From NCBI RefSeq assembly GCF_958298935.1, contig NC_084921.1, positions 7,698,001 through 7,762,000 on the forward strand: a DNA stretch of 64,000 nt. Direction: 5' to 3'. The position numbers and the translations under genes are program-made. Positions within the stretch are counted from its first letter, which is position 1. Every line of letters starts with the position of its first letter. The notes under the pieces were generated by a model. The model did not search any database and had not been told where the DNA came from. It saw nothing but the letters and a program-made list of their open reading frames with translations. Shown piece after piece: positions 1-10,905 of the stretch. The DNA is from Phragmites australis (Eukaryota > Streptophyta > Magnoliopsida > Poales > Poaceae).

Positions 1-178
1 GTGAAGTGCGTGCGATAGCATTAGCCTAGCGACCCCAAGAACGCTCGCTTTGGCTTGCAGCAGTAATCAAGGCGCGCAATTAAACCACGATCAGCTTATG
101 GAGAAGCTTGCTAGCTGCTTGCGGTGATCAAGAAGCGGGGAAGAGAAGAGAGCCGAGGGGGGAATGAGTGTGGCGTAC

Positions 179-568
179 GAGAGAACTTGAAGCTGCAGAC
201 GCCGGGCGTGTTGGCGTAGTGGAGCGGGCTCGACCAGCGGTAGTGCCAGCGCACCTGGTCCGCCCACGGGCACACCGCCGACAGCTCCCCACCCGCCGAC
301 TCCGGCAGCAGGTCCTGCACCGCCGCCGCCGCCTTCTCCGACAGGTACTTCTGTACGACACGGCCAGGCAAATTAGGATTCAGAAACACTTCCCTGCTCT
401 CTGCAGTTCGATATGAACCAATGCCGTTTACTATGGAGTTGATAGGGCGACCTCGGCGATCTTGCAGACCATGATGTGGCCCTCCTTGCCCCACGCGTCG
501 GCGCGGGGCGGCAAGACCGAGGCGAGGAGGAGGAGGGCGAGTGGGAACAGGAGCAGCGCCCGCGCCAT
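179..568 (-). CDS. S1/P1-type nuclease, 5' part (exons 1-2), continues past left edge
   Basis: Exon 1 is 568-452 (39 codons) and exon 2 is 350-179. The intron between them (451-351) has GT..AG ends. Intron 2 occupies 178-1, so later exons lie outside the window. Plant S1/P1 nucleases are secreted or vacuolar zinc enzymes that degrade RNA and single-stranded DNA, typically in senescence and programmed cell death. Residues 1-25 form a signal peptide (MARALLLFPLALLLL core). It ends just before Trp26, which would be the mature N-terminus, and that Trp is itself a zinc ligand in the family. His31, Asp70 (in CPWADQVRWHY) and His83 (in SSPLHYANTP) fall at family ligand spacings. The initiator was chosen because it gives a clean signal peptide. 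The gene is a divergent paralogue of the one starting at 6001. Whether it is complete cannot be seen here. Confidence 0.88.
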
Positions 569-708
569 CTCCCTCGCTCGCTGCTCTCGTCTCTCTCCTG
601 CCTGCCTCCTCTGCCGTTGACGAACAGAGCAGTGCTCTGTTTTTTTTCTCCTTTCTTTTTGAGGGGTCTTGTTGTCGTCTCGAGTTGCGAGCTTTCTTGT
701 TGTGCTGG

Positions 709-715
709 TATTTAG
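709..715 (-). promoter_or_regulatory. possible TATA-like box of the left nuclease gene
   Basis: Read on the minus strand this is CTAAATA, about 140 bases upstream of the ATG at 568. It would place transcription start near 680. Only position and composition support it. Confidence 0.25.
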
Positions 716-1436
716 TGCCGAGATTTTGTGCGGAGAAACGTAACGTGGGGGCCACTTTTGTGGCCCAGCCCGATTGGAGATGTTTGTGGACCTGTACGGA
801 TAGCCCAGTGGCAGATCAAAGAAAAATCCAATTTATCTCCCTTAACTCTTTGTTTTTTCTCTCAACTTGGAAACCAGATTTTTTTTCTTCTCTTGCAACC
901 ATCGAAACTCGTCGTTTAGACTCTCCATGCTGGTTTTTAAAGTGGTTTCATCCGATGTGTCACTCGCCCCTGGCGACTCAGCATTGGCCGAATTAAAAGA
1001 AGGAAATTCGGATCGTATCCGTTTTACCATCCCCGAACCCCGTTTCCCATTTTGAAGCACGAATCCAAGCTCTTGGAGTCGGTGTGAATCTGGACTGAGA
1101 CAGTTTCGTAGAGGTTAATTGGGGTGGATTGATGGTCAAATTGGGTACACTAGCGATTGCTGGAGCTGGTTTAAGTATCTTCCGTTAGGTTAGTGGAACC
1201 TAACTCGCTTATTTGTTTATGCGAGCATGTTGGATCTGGTGCATTAGTTTAGGTAAAGTTATGCATAGAATCGAGTAATCTATTGCTGCAGCATTAATTT
1301 ATTTGGAGATTTGATGATATAGTTGTTTATTCGGGTAGAAAGTGATATTTTTTTTTATTTGGTTATAAGATAGAAGCATGGATGTTCTCAGAACTTTAGC
1401 AGTTAGGTTTCACTTCATGGGAAAGTACATACGTAA
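716..1436. other. upstream/intergenic DNA between nuclease gene and copia remnant
   Basis: No convincing gene. A 72-codon minus-strand ORF (842-1060) is not recognised and has no supporting context. The stretch is probably the original promoter or spacer of the divergent nuclease pair, now cut off from the right-hand gene by the retroelement. Confidence 0.4.
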
Positions 1437-2870
1437 TGAGAGATAAATTCGAGTCGCATTCTTTCAATGGTATTTTTTTGGTGTATTATCTTCATAGTCA
1501 TACTTATAGGGTTTATAGTCTTAACATTAGCACCATCATAAAATCATGTGATGTGACTTTTGATGAAATAACCTCCTGTGCTAGTTCTACCTTTGAGTGT
1601 GCAGGAGATCAGGAGATGAGCGAGAGCATCTTTGTAGATGATGACTTTTTAGTTCTCAATGGTAATGATAATGATCCACTACTTCTCTCGACCATACCTG
1701 CTTTAGAGCTGGCTCCTACTTCTACTCCAGCATAGGGTCCTGCAGCCTTTACATCCACTTCAGCTGCTCTCGAGCCTGCACCAGCTATGTTTGAGGGGGA
1801 GGTTCTCTCACGACATGAGGCCCCTCAACACACTCAGTGGTGACATCCCCCACACATGATGATCATAGATCTCGATGAGAGGGTAACTAGGTCCAAGTCC
1901 GCTTCTCATGCTTATTTTACTGATTCTGCATTCGTTGCTTCTTTTGAGTCCCATGATATTAGATATGTTTTATCTGATTCAAATTGGGTCAATAACATGC
2001 ATAGAGTAAGAAAACTTTTACAGAAACCAAGTTTGGGTCCTTGTAGAGCCACCTCCCAATGTTCACATCATAGGTACAAAATATGTTTTAAAAAACAAAC
2101 AGTTAGAGGATGGGTCTGTAGTGAGAAATAATGTTAGACAAGTGGCTCAGTGTTTCACTCAAATAGAGGGGCTAGACTTTGGAGAGACCTTTGCACCAGT
2201 AGCTAGGATAGAATCCATTAGGATCCTTCTTACTTTTGCGGCATTCCAAAGTGCATTTCTAAATGGTTTTATACAGAAAGAGGTCTATGTCAAGCAACCC
2301 TTAGCCTTTGAATACACTAAATACCCACATAGAGTATACAAGCTTTAGAAAGCTTTGTATGGGCTTAAGCAAGCATCTAGGGCTTGGTATGATAGACTTA
2401 TGTCTTTCTTGTTAGAGTATAGGTATGTTATGGGGTCGATTGATAAAACTTTGTTCACTCTTAAGCATGGTAAAGATTTTCTACTTGTTCAGATTTACGT
2501 GGATGATATCATTTTGGTGGCTCTTCTCATGCACTTGTGGCTAAGTTTGCAGAAATAATGAGCAGGGAGTTCAAGATATCGATGATAGGCGAGCTCAACT
2601 TCTTCCTTGCTCACAGATTTTATGGATGGTTGCTATCTTGAGAGACTTTAGGTTAGATTTCAGGAGTGTGCCACTTTTGTGTGACAACGCTAGTGCTATA
2701 TGCTTAGCCAATAATTCAGTCCAGCACTTCAAAACCAAACAAATAGATACGAGATTCTATTTTCTAAAAGACTATAATAAGAAGGGGGATATAGATATAA
2801 AATACATTGATACCTAACACTAGCTAGCTGACATCTTCACCTAGCCTCTAGATACGACTAGATTTGCCTA
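1437..2870 (+). pseudogene. decayed copia pol (integrase end, reverse transcriptase, RNase H)
   Basis: The first part has the copia integrase-tail pattern KFESHSFNGIFL..HSHTYRVY. Reverse transcriptase follows with GLDFGETFAPVARIES, SAFLNGFIQKEVYVKQP, YGLKQASRAWYDRL and the catalytic IYVDDI. RNase H contains PLLCDNASAICLANN and ends near a copy of the family's ADIFT motif. The chain is broken by a frameshift near 2030, an in-frame TAG at 2347, a small deletion before SAFLNGF, a frameshift and deletion between reverse transcriptase and RNase H (about 2515-2625), and further stops. It cannot encode a working polyprotein. Confidence 0.9.
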
Positions 2871-4188
2871 ACACTAGTTGAGCTTTGACTTGTATGTCTT
2901 TAACATTTTCGATTGCTAGATTTGAATTTGGACTAAGTTGAGTAGTTGTTCGGAGCAAGCTTTTAATCCTAGGCTCCTCTTGATGCTTTGACATGAAATA
3001 TTTCAAACAAGTTAGCTTTCTTTAAAATAAAATTTGACAATTTTATGAATCATGTAGACTATAAAATGCTATATTCTTGATCACCATGTTTGTAATTGAT
3101 TTGACTTAGTCAATGCTTGTGTTAATGCTAGTTTGATGAATATCTTGCTCTAGGTTTCTTGGTTTAAGTTAGTGGATTGAGGAATATTGTATTATATTTT
3201 CTGTCTTTATCAAATGTTTAGTTCATGATAGAACCTTAGGGGAACATGTGTTCTTTATATCGCAAATACGCTACTTGAATTGATCTGGTGAAACTTTGAT
3301 AATTTGCGGAAAATTGAATAACATTGAAAAATCAAGTTTCTTGTGTAAAAATGTGATCTAATTCGGTTATGTTGAAGCCTCAAGGTGTTTGTTGTACCCA
3401 GTCGCACGATACTTTGCTTGGATAAGAGACAACTTGAGGATAAAAATGAAAGAAATATGCCTAATTGTTCAATTTTATTTTAAATCACTTGATCTAACTA
3501 AGTCTTGGTTTCATATGTGAGCATTTGCAAAGCTAACTATCATAAATGTTTGTTTCCCTAGTTTGAGATTGAAATTGGCTAGTACTTAATGCTTGTATTG
3601 CCTCGGCACGAGTGAATGCTGATGTGGTGGTCGTTTTGAACATGATTCGGCTATTTAAAATTAAATACGTCAACTAATTCTTCGATTTTAGCTTGTACAA
3701 TTTCATATTCTTATGTCATTATTTCTTTTTGAGCCTTTGTGTATTTACGAGCTCCATCTTCTACTTTCCATATCCCTTTGATATTTCTAGCTTTTTATAA
3801 ATATTGCACCAAATCAAAGCTCATTAGGATTGCATGTTCATGTATTACATAATATTTTGTGTTTGATGTTTGCATTGCCAAAGGAGGAGAAATGAATGAA
3901 AAAGGGGGGAAATAAAAAATTTGCACCAAATCAAAGAAAAATCTTGCATAAATGAAAAATATGCATTCATCAAAAGGGAGCATTTGACTTTGTGTATTTA
4001 AGTTGTTATTGCTCTTTCAAGGTTTTTGGATTGTTTTTGCCTCTCTTAGTCCTTATGCAACCTTTATTATGCCAAATGACATGTTTTTGTTATTTCTTAA
4101 GTTTTTGGTCACGTGGATGAGCCTATCTTCTTCAAACCAAAAGCTTTGTGCTTTGATATATTGTCAATGCACTCATCAAAAGGGAGAT
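2871..4188 (+). other. non-coding 3' internal region and polypurine tract of the copia element
   Basis: AT-rich with no ORF above about 62 codons. It ends in the purine-rich AAAAGGGAGAT (4178-4188) directly before TGAGAAAC, as expected for second-strand priming next to a 3' LTR. Confidence 0.65.
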
Positions 4189-5624
4189 TGAGAAACTAAG
4201 TTGAAATACGCCTTGATTTATATGTGATGAGTGATTAACAAGGTTGTCGATTTGAATTATCGAGTTTTGGATTGCTTGAACTTGGTTTGAGCATTTTGAT
4301 TATGGACTAACTGGAATTGGAGTTAGAGAAATATGTTTGCTTGTCTCATGGGGTATAGATGACGGATGCAACTTGGCGATCGACATCGGGTGATCAGGGC
4401 TAAGCAGGTGCTTGGTGCCAGACGATCAAGGAGGTCGAGTGGAGTCAAGGATGATCCTAATTGTGCACGTGAAGTTAAGCAAAGCATGAAACGGAGGATG
4501 AAGATGACATGTTGACAAAGTCAAACGATAGGGATACCGGTGTAAGTGATAAGGCGGTCTAAGGGAACAGGAGCGAGAGAAACTTGGCGGCGGTCAGGAT
4601 CGTAAGATGGAGTACACATGTCGATATCAGAGCGCTTACTTAAGGTATAGGCAAGTGGCGAGTCACACTTTGAAAAGCATGCATAGAATTTCACGATTGG
4701 GCCTTAAAACCATGAGATGATTGGAGGACTATGTGGCACCATTGCGAAGCTTACGTCGAGGCGAAGCTAAGTCGTAAAGGTGCCACAACCTTTCGATGGA
4801 TGGAGCAAGAAATAGATCAAAATACACTCTGTGGTAAGTATGAGTGTACTACAAGATAGGAGTATTTTAGTAACAAGCTAGAAAACTTAGGGGTCAAGTT
4901 TTTTAGGCTTATAAATAGAGATGTAGGGTTATCGAAGAGTTTAAATCAACCACTTGAACTCCTTTACCACCTATTCAAAAGCCTAGTGTTAGAGTTTTAG
5001 ATGAGAGGAAGATGAGTGCTTATCTTATGTAAGATGTGAGAGTTTTTGAGAGAAATATCCTTTTAATTCGTCTAAAATAGGACTGGTCTTTTTGAGTAAT
5101 AAAGTTTATATTTATGCATATGCTTGAATTTTTCTTCTTCTAGTCTCTCTATTTGTTCCCTTATAAGTTTATAAATTTTTCTTTTTCGGTTGTAATTTTC
5201 TTATTGATTTTTTTTTAACTTTGGGTTACAATTTTTCAACCTTAAAAAATTGTTTTTCTTATTTCTAGAGACATAAACATTCGTATACTCATATATTTGA
5301 GAATGCCTTAATTCTCTTATCTCTAAACCATCAACTTGGATAGTTATTTCTTTCGGTGATTGTCCTTTTGTTTTGTTTTTCGTTCAAGTTTTAAGTTTTT
5401 GTACTTAAAGACATATGAAATAGTCTTAAATAGAGCATATAGTTCATATTCCATCCGTGAGTCATGTTGTTTTAGAACTTTTTCTTGTTTTGTCTCTCTA
5501 AAGTTTATACTTATATTTGTATATTTTTAGGAGCGATAAGTGAATAAGGAGTATGTTATCTATTTCGCAAAATATTTATAAGACGATTATTCACCCGTCT
5601 TTAATTGTTATTCTCGGTACTACA
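4189..5624 (+). repeat. copia 3' LTR
   Basis: Starts TGAGAAACTAAG and ends CGGTACTACA. Blocks throughout match the solo LTR at 39066-41074, for example the GATCAAGGAGG and GGGATACCGGT segments, the lone-A-rich 3' part and the TTCACC..TCT..TTATTCTCGGT end. About 0.5 kb of motif-rich sequence present in the other copy is missing here. Confidence 0.75.
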
Positions 5625-6000
5625 CTAAATAACCGTCAAAACTGATGAAATTTGATTTTTCAAAATAAAATACGTAAAACATTCATATTCTGATGGAGTA
5701 CTTGTTAGCGAATGTGAACACTGGAATGTTGATGCCCATGCGGCCGGCTGCTGCGTACAGCTCAGGTTCTTTAGGAACACTCGACGAGTCTGAAGTCTGA
5801 ACATGGTCTGCATTTTTCAACGAGGTGTGTGAGCGCGATGAGCGCACGTACATGGCCAGTAATCCTGACAGGATACGCTCACGGCGTTCCTCTCTGTTTT
5901 AAAGCACTGCTCTGCATAGATTGATCTGTCCGTGTTCTTGCCTGTCTTGTCCGTCTTCCTGTTCGTCCTCGTCTCCCTCTCGCTCCTCAGGTAAGTCAGG
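5625..6000 (+). promoter_or_regulatory. residual upstream region of the intact nuclease gene
   Basis: Only 376 bases separate the copia LTR end from the ATG of the right-hand nuclease. No clear TATA box was found. Minus-strand ORFs here (5625-5813, 5817-6170) are not recognised. The retroelement has therefore replaced or displaced most of the ancestral promoter. Confidence 0.35.
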
Positions 6001-7683
6001 ATGCAGCCGACTGCAACGCTTCCACTGCTGTTGTTGCTGCTTTTGGCTTCGCTCCCGGCTCTGTCACACGGCTGGGGAGTCGATGGCCATCTCATGGTCT
6101 GCCAGATCGCACAGGCACGCGTCTCTTTCTGCAACGCTGTGAGTTCATTCTTTCTGCCACTCGTTTGCATTCCTGTGAAGCACCACTGTAAATGTTCAGG
6201 GCCGTCTGAGTGGCGCGGCCGCGGCGGCGGTGAAGGACCTGCTGCCTTCGTACGCCGGCAACAACCTGAGCAGCCTCTGCTCCTGGACCGACGACGTCAA
6301 GTTCAGGTACCCCTGGTCGTCGCCGCTCCACTACATCGACATCCCCGACGATCTCTGCAGCTACAGCTACGAGAGTAAGCAAGCACGCCACACACTCATT
6401 CTGGCTGAAAGTCTGAAACTGACATGCAAACTACACCTGCATCGTTTTCTCGTCCCCAATTGCGTCAGGAGACTGCAAGGATGAGGATGGCATCAAGGAC
6501 CGGTGCGTCGCGGGCGCCATCAACAACTACACCTCTCAGCTCCTGACTTACGGAAAATCTTCTTCTCCACAGTGTACGGATACAATCCTGCAAGCTTCTC
6601 ACTACAGCTGCAGCTATTGCATAGATTCTGATGTCGACAAAAGTTTCTCTGGAGTACAGATAACCTGACACAAGGACTCCTGTTCCTTTCACACTTCATT
6701 GGAGACATACACCAGGTACAAACTACAACGCCTACTGTGCTCTGCTTACTGTAATCTCTAGTTTCTCACTTAAGCTATTGACTGCACATTGCACCATTTT
6801 ATAGCCACTTCATGTGGGGTTTACCTCTGACAAAGGAGGGAACACCATCGATGTCCACTGGTATACAAGGAAGACTGTTCTACACCATGTAAGCCTAATG
6901 TTCAGACTAAACAGTAAACAATGCCATGATTCTGAAGAAACCTCAATGCTGAAACTTGTTTTCTGCACCATTTGTCAGGTTTGGGACACGAACATCATCC
7001 AGAGGGCTGAGGACAACTTCTACGGCGACGGTGTGGCCGATTTTATTGACACGCTGACGAAAAACATAACGGTGCGAGCTTGCTGATTAGTACTGATTAT
7101 TTGCTATGGCAAGTGAGGAATCATTGAGACATTCACGCTGCAGGGAGAATGGTCGGAGCAAGTGCCTAGCTGGGAAGAATGCGGCAAAAACCGAACTGCA
7201 TGCCCAGACATGTATGCTTTGCTTTAAAATACAAAAATTTACTTGACTACTTATTTGATTTTGTACGCAGTAGCCAAAACTTAGAGTCTCAACATTTTCG
7301 TTGATTGATTCAGTAATTGTCTAGATCTTTCTCTATGCTGCAAATTCTTCCATAAAAATTACTCTTTGTGACTTGATATCTGGTTGTAAATACTGCAAGA
7401 TATGCATCTGAGAGTATCACTGCAGCATGCGTCTGGGCGTACAAGGGTGTGAAGGAAGATTCAACCCTAGAAGGTATTAATAGTATATTAATTACTGTTA
7501 TGAAGTCCCGTTTGATTAAGATTAATGTACGACATTCTTTAGGGGGTAAGAATGTCCTAACTACTTTGTGCTTCTGTTGCTCACGCAGATGCCTATTTCT
7601 CGAGCAGACTGCCGGTCGTCAATCTGAGGCTAGCGCAAGGCGGCGTTCGATTAGCTGCCACTTTGAACAGGATATTCAGTTAA
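6001..7683 (+). CDS. S1/P1-type nuclease (ENDO2-like), nine exons, 287 aa
   Basis: Exons: 6001-6114, 6200-6374, 6469-6573, 6660-6715, 6805-6888, 6979-7071, 7144-7211, 7400-7473, 7589-7683. Splice phases agree throughout and give 288 codons including TAA, the usual family length. Residues 1-24 are a signal peptide, so mature Trp25 is a zinc ligand. The other ligands fall at family positions: His30, Asp69 (SWTDD), His82, His143 and Asp147 (SHFIGD), His153 (PLHVG), His177 and Asp181 (LHHVWD). Cysteine pairs and N-glycosylation sequons (NYT, NLT, NIT) are present. The enzyme should be a secreted or vacuolar RNA/single-strand DNase of the kind used in senescence and cell death. The first intron is odd: homology-like splicing after QIAQ needs a GC donor at 6115-6116, whereas a GT donor six bases on (6121) would add Ala-Arg. 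No stop or frameshift was seen. It is a divergent paralogue of the gene at 179-568. Confidence 0.92.
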
Positions 7684-7712
7684 CGATGCAATACGTTCTC
7701 TATGAAAGGATG

Positions 7713-7737
7713 ATATATATATATATATATATATATA
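7713..7737. repeat. (AT)n microsatellite in the nuclease 3' region
   Basis: Uninterrupted AT/TA dinucleotide run about 30 bases after the stop codon, probably in the 3' UTR. Confidence 0.85.
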
Positions 7738-7849
7738 GCTTTTTTGTTGTGACGCAATGTTGTGAGTTTTTTTAGTAGTGCTATGTGACAGTAAAGTTTG
7801 GGTAGATTTATTTGCGTGCACTAAGGTAGAAAGAGCTAAATATGGTTAA

Positions 7850-8310
7850 TGGGCCTGGTGGGTGAGCCCAGCACAGGCACCAAAACAGCCTGGCCTGTCA
7901 AGCACGGCTCACCGAACATGATCTGGTTTGTGAGCGGTGAAGTGACGGCCCATGGGACTAAGTGGCGGCCCACTGCATGGCCCACGGCACGATAGGCCCG
8001 TCAGGCCCAGCAGGCCCGTGAAAAATCAGGAAAAGTAAAAAATCTAAAAAATCATGTAATAAAAATGGAAAGACCTTACACACATAATTAATGTGCTTTA
8101 TTATTATTTTAGTTGTCTTATTAAAAACCTTCATACAAAGGAAAAAAAGACAGCCTAACTTTAAAATTCAAAAATAACTATATTTTCAAAATAAATGAGC
8201 TAAATGGGCTATGCTGGCCTGTTAGGCACAATCATGCCTCATGGGCCAATTGTGTCTCGTCGGGCTGGCTGGGTTATCCGGGCCGTGCCCAGGTGGCGAC
8301 TCTGGCATGT
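7850..8310. mobile_element. possible non-autonomous hAT-like element
   Basis: Both ends are rich in GGCCC/GGGCC words (GGCCCGTCAGGCCCAGCAGG on the left, CCGGGCCGTGCCC on the right in the opposite sense) around an AT-rich core with no ORF. This subterminal composition is common in short grass hAT-type elements. No exact terminal inverted repeat or 8-bp duplication was fixed, so the limits are approximate. Confidence 0.3.
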
Positions 8311-8964
8311 CCTGAAGCATCACGCCGAGCTCGCACGGTTGCCAATCTAGTGAAAAGGAGCATCTGCAAAGAGATGTCATTCTTATCAAAGACAATCCAG
8401 TGAAAATGAACTATAAAGTTACTATCTTTATTTTCATTTACTTACCACTAGTTTTTTTATAGCAGCAATTTTGACCTTGTATTTTTTTAATGAAAAGTTT
8501 ATAGATATCTAAAATTTTCGTATCATTAGATTCGTTATGAAATATACTTCATTAGTATTGTATACTTTTAAGTATTTATAAATGTTTTGTAGAAAAAAAA
8601 TGAAATGTTAAAATTGCTATAGTAAAAAGCTGGTGATAAATAAATAAAAACGAGGTAGTAGTAAAAAACGTATTTTGTTTTAGTATAAATGAAACCTTTC
8701 CACACCTTTTCTTTAAATATCATTTTGCTAGGTTTATTTGATGAACAGTCCAAACCACATTTGGCTTAAGATCGCCAACTAGTGCATCTAATATGTTTGG
8801 ATCATGATTAAATGACATCGATTTAGAGCTTAAAAAATATATTTGATCGGTACAAGTGGTCTATGTTGGGCAATTTGGGTCGATTTGGTGTGGTTTTTCA
8901 AAAGGGAAAAGTTGAATATTACATGCAAATAATTTTAAGGAGAACACACTAGATTCACTTTTGT
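8311..8964. other. AT-rich intergenic DNA
   Basis: No gene, LTR end or inverted-repeat element was recognised. ORFs are short and composed of low-complexity codons. Confidence 0.5.
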
Positions 8965-8969
8965 GCACT

Positions 8970-10392
8970 TGTCGGAGGATTAACTCCTGTCGCAGGGATC
9001 CCGAGAGACCCTTTTTTAGAGATTCGGCCGGGGGGATGATCCTGAATAAGTTCATCGGAGAAATAAATGGACGTGGAAATGATTGCAACGGCCGGTGGTG
9101 GAGATGATCGACCTAGTGCAAAGGGAAGTAAATGCACCGGAGTTTAGACAGGTTCGGGCCGCACGGGGGCGTAATACCCTACTCCTGTATGGATGCAATA
9201 ACCTTCCCTGAGGAGGATCCCTCAGGGATAAGTCTGGTTACAAGAATATATTGTCTAACTAAGAGCTTGAGGCTCCTTGTTCTAGCTCTGCTCAGGCTTG
9301 CTTGCAGTGTTCTTCGTCTAAGTGTGGCACGGTCGATTGCTTGGGCTTGTTCTCTCCTCCGATGTTTCGATGTCTTGGTCGTGTCTCTGATTCAATCTAT
9401 CTTCTTCTTCTTGATCTTTCTGTATGCCCATCCTTTTATGCACTCGCCGGCCACGACATACCCCGAACGGGAAAGAAGGGGCACAAGTTCCAAGACGCCA
9501 CGACTGAGAAAGGCGTCATCATTCCCTCTGGACGAAGTGACAGGGGCGGTGGAAAAAATGCGGCGCGTGTCCGATCACCCGTCACTGTGGACGCCCTGGC
9601 GACGGGCGCCGTTGAGAGGGCCCACCGGGCAGCCACAGAGGCACCCGGCGCGCCCACCCTGTCTTGTTCCTCTGCCACGGCAGGGTGGCAGGCGGAACGC
9701 CTTGATCCTGGCAACGTTATCCCGAGATACACCGGATGATACGGGACGGGACCCGTGCAATTAATGGCCCCACGCCTCTCTGCCAAAGCACGACAGGGAC
9801 TGACACTGCGGCGGGAGCAGTTGGGCATGTCAAGATGTCAGGCCGCGCACACCCATTAAATGCGGCCTCGGACCTCTGACTGGTTGACACCTCATCGGCG
9901 GGCCCCTCGGGGGCCTTTCTGGGTCGTCGGGGCACCGAGTGCTCGGGGCTACTATTCACCTCCCCGAGCACTCTCTCCCGGGCACTCTTGCTCGAACCTT
10001 CGGGGAACCGAGTGCTCGGGGGCTGCCACGAGCAACCCCGAGCACTCTCTCCCGAGCACTTTTGTACTGACCCTCGGGGAACCGAGCGCTCGGGGGCTGC
10101 CACACGCAGCCCCCCGAGCGCTCTCTCCCGGAACTTAGCTCTTCTGATCATCGGGGGACTAGGGTGCTCGGGGGCGACCGGGCACCTCCCCGAGCACTTT
10201 CTTCCCGGTACTTGGACTCTGCGGGTCATCGGGGAACCCTGCTCGGGGACCAGAGGTTGTGGCCCCGAGCACCTTCTCCTGGAACTTAGATTTTCCTCAT
10301 CCCGCCGGAGGGACCTCACGGGATAGTGACACGTGGCGTACGACTGGCCTGGCCTCGGGACTCGGGGACCCCTGGTTCCTGATACACCGACA
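8970..10392 (+). repeat. 5' LTR of the gypsy-type element
   Basis: TG..CA ends with the short inverted repeat TGTCGG/CCGACA. It contains an internal array of hairpin motifs (9928-10290). Compared with the 3' LTR, the last array unit is shortened by a few bases. Confidence 0.93.
9928..10290. repeat. array of five ~75-bp units with CCGAGTGCTCGG palindromes (5' LTR)
   Basis: Each unit has a left half like GGGGAACCGAGTGCTCGGGG and a right half like CCCCGAGCACTCTCTCCCGG. Each unit can therefore pair with itself as a GC-rich hairpin, and units resemble each other in tandem. The fifth unit is degraded here. Confidence 0.85.
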
Positions 10393-10746
10393 GTAGCCCC
10401 CGGGCTCATTGGCAGATGATGGCACGGAGACTGCGGATGGGCCCTTCGTCGCGGACGAGGCCGAGGCTGGCGTGGACGTCACATGGCAGGCTTTCAAGAG
10501 GTGGCCCTTTAGACCCGGGCTTCTGGTACGGCCCAGCGAGGAGACAAGCGGACGCGTGGTCACACAACTCCCGAAGGACATGACGATGGTGCGGGCGGCA
10601 CGCGCGGCTGCCGCACAGATCGAGGAAAATACGCCTGGCAACCGCTGACGCCGCACGATCGGCGGGAGATTCGCCTGGTAGTCGCGTCGACCGAGGAAGC
10701 CGTCCCGCCGAGTGAACCGTTGGCCGGCAACGTTTGAACTCTGAAA

Positions 10747-10753
10747 TATAAAA
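10747..10753 (+). promoter_or_regulatory. TATA box inside the element, downstream of the 5' LTR
   Basis: TATAAAA followed by AGGGGGAGG lies 355 bases past the LTR end and 159 bases before the ORF start at 10906. A pyrimidine-rich stretch about 30 bases on could hold the start site. This suggests that the ORF is transcribed from the internal leader and not only from the LTR. Confidence 0.5.
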
Positions 10754-10905
10754 GGGGGAGGGGATCGATCCGCCCCCCTCTTTACGCCTTCTTGCAATCT
10801 TGCTCTTGTCTCCTTCGTGCTCCGGAGCCCTTAGAAACCTTTCAGGCGATCGGAGCGCTTCTCCTCCTTTCTCTCCACCATCAGACAACCTCCGCTCCCG
10901 TCGAG

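Larger units (their letters stand above)
1437..5624 (+). mobile_element. 5'-truncated Ty1/copia LTR retrotransposon with 3' LTR
   Basis: Order along the plus strand: end of integrase (1437-1735), reverse transcriptase (about 1856-2600), RNase H (about 2626-2870), a 1.3-kb non-coding tail with stops in all frames (2871-4177), a polypurine tract (4178-4188) and a 3' LTR (4189-5624). No 5' LTR, gag, protease or integrase core is present, so the left side was lost by deletion. The element lies between two divergent S1/P1 nuclease genes. Its LTR is related to the solo LTR at 39066-41074 but lacks a block of roughly 0.5 kb present in that copy. Confidence 0.85.

Noticed and set aside
842..1060. 72-codon minus-strand ORF with a charged C-terminus
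   Set aside because: No family match, no supporting promoter or neighbouring exon. Kept only as unassigned.
5817..6170. 117-codon minus-strand ORF across the nuclease first exon
   Set aside because: It overlaps the signal-peptide exon on the other strand and has no recognisable motif.
9302..9828. ORFs of 130-145 codons in the 5' LTR (and copies at 14333-14817)
   Set aside because: They lie wholly in LTR sequence, occur in both orientations and are duplicated with the LTR, so they are chance open frames.
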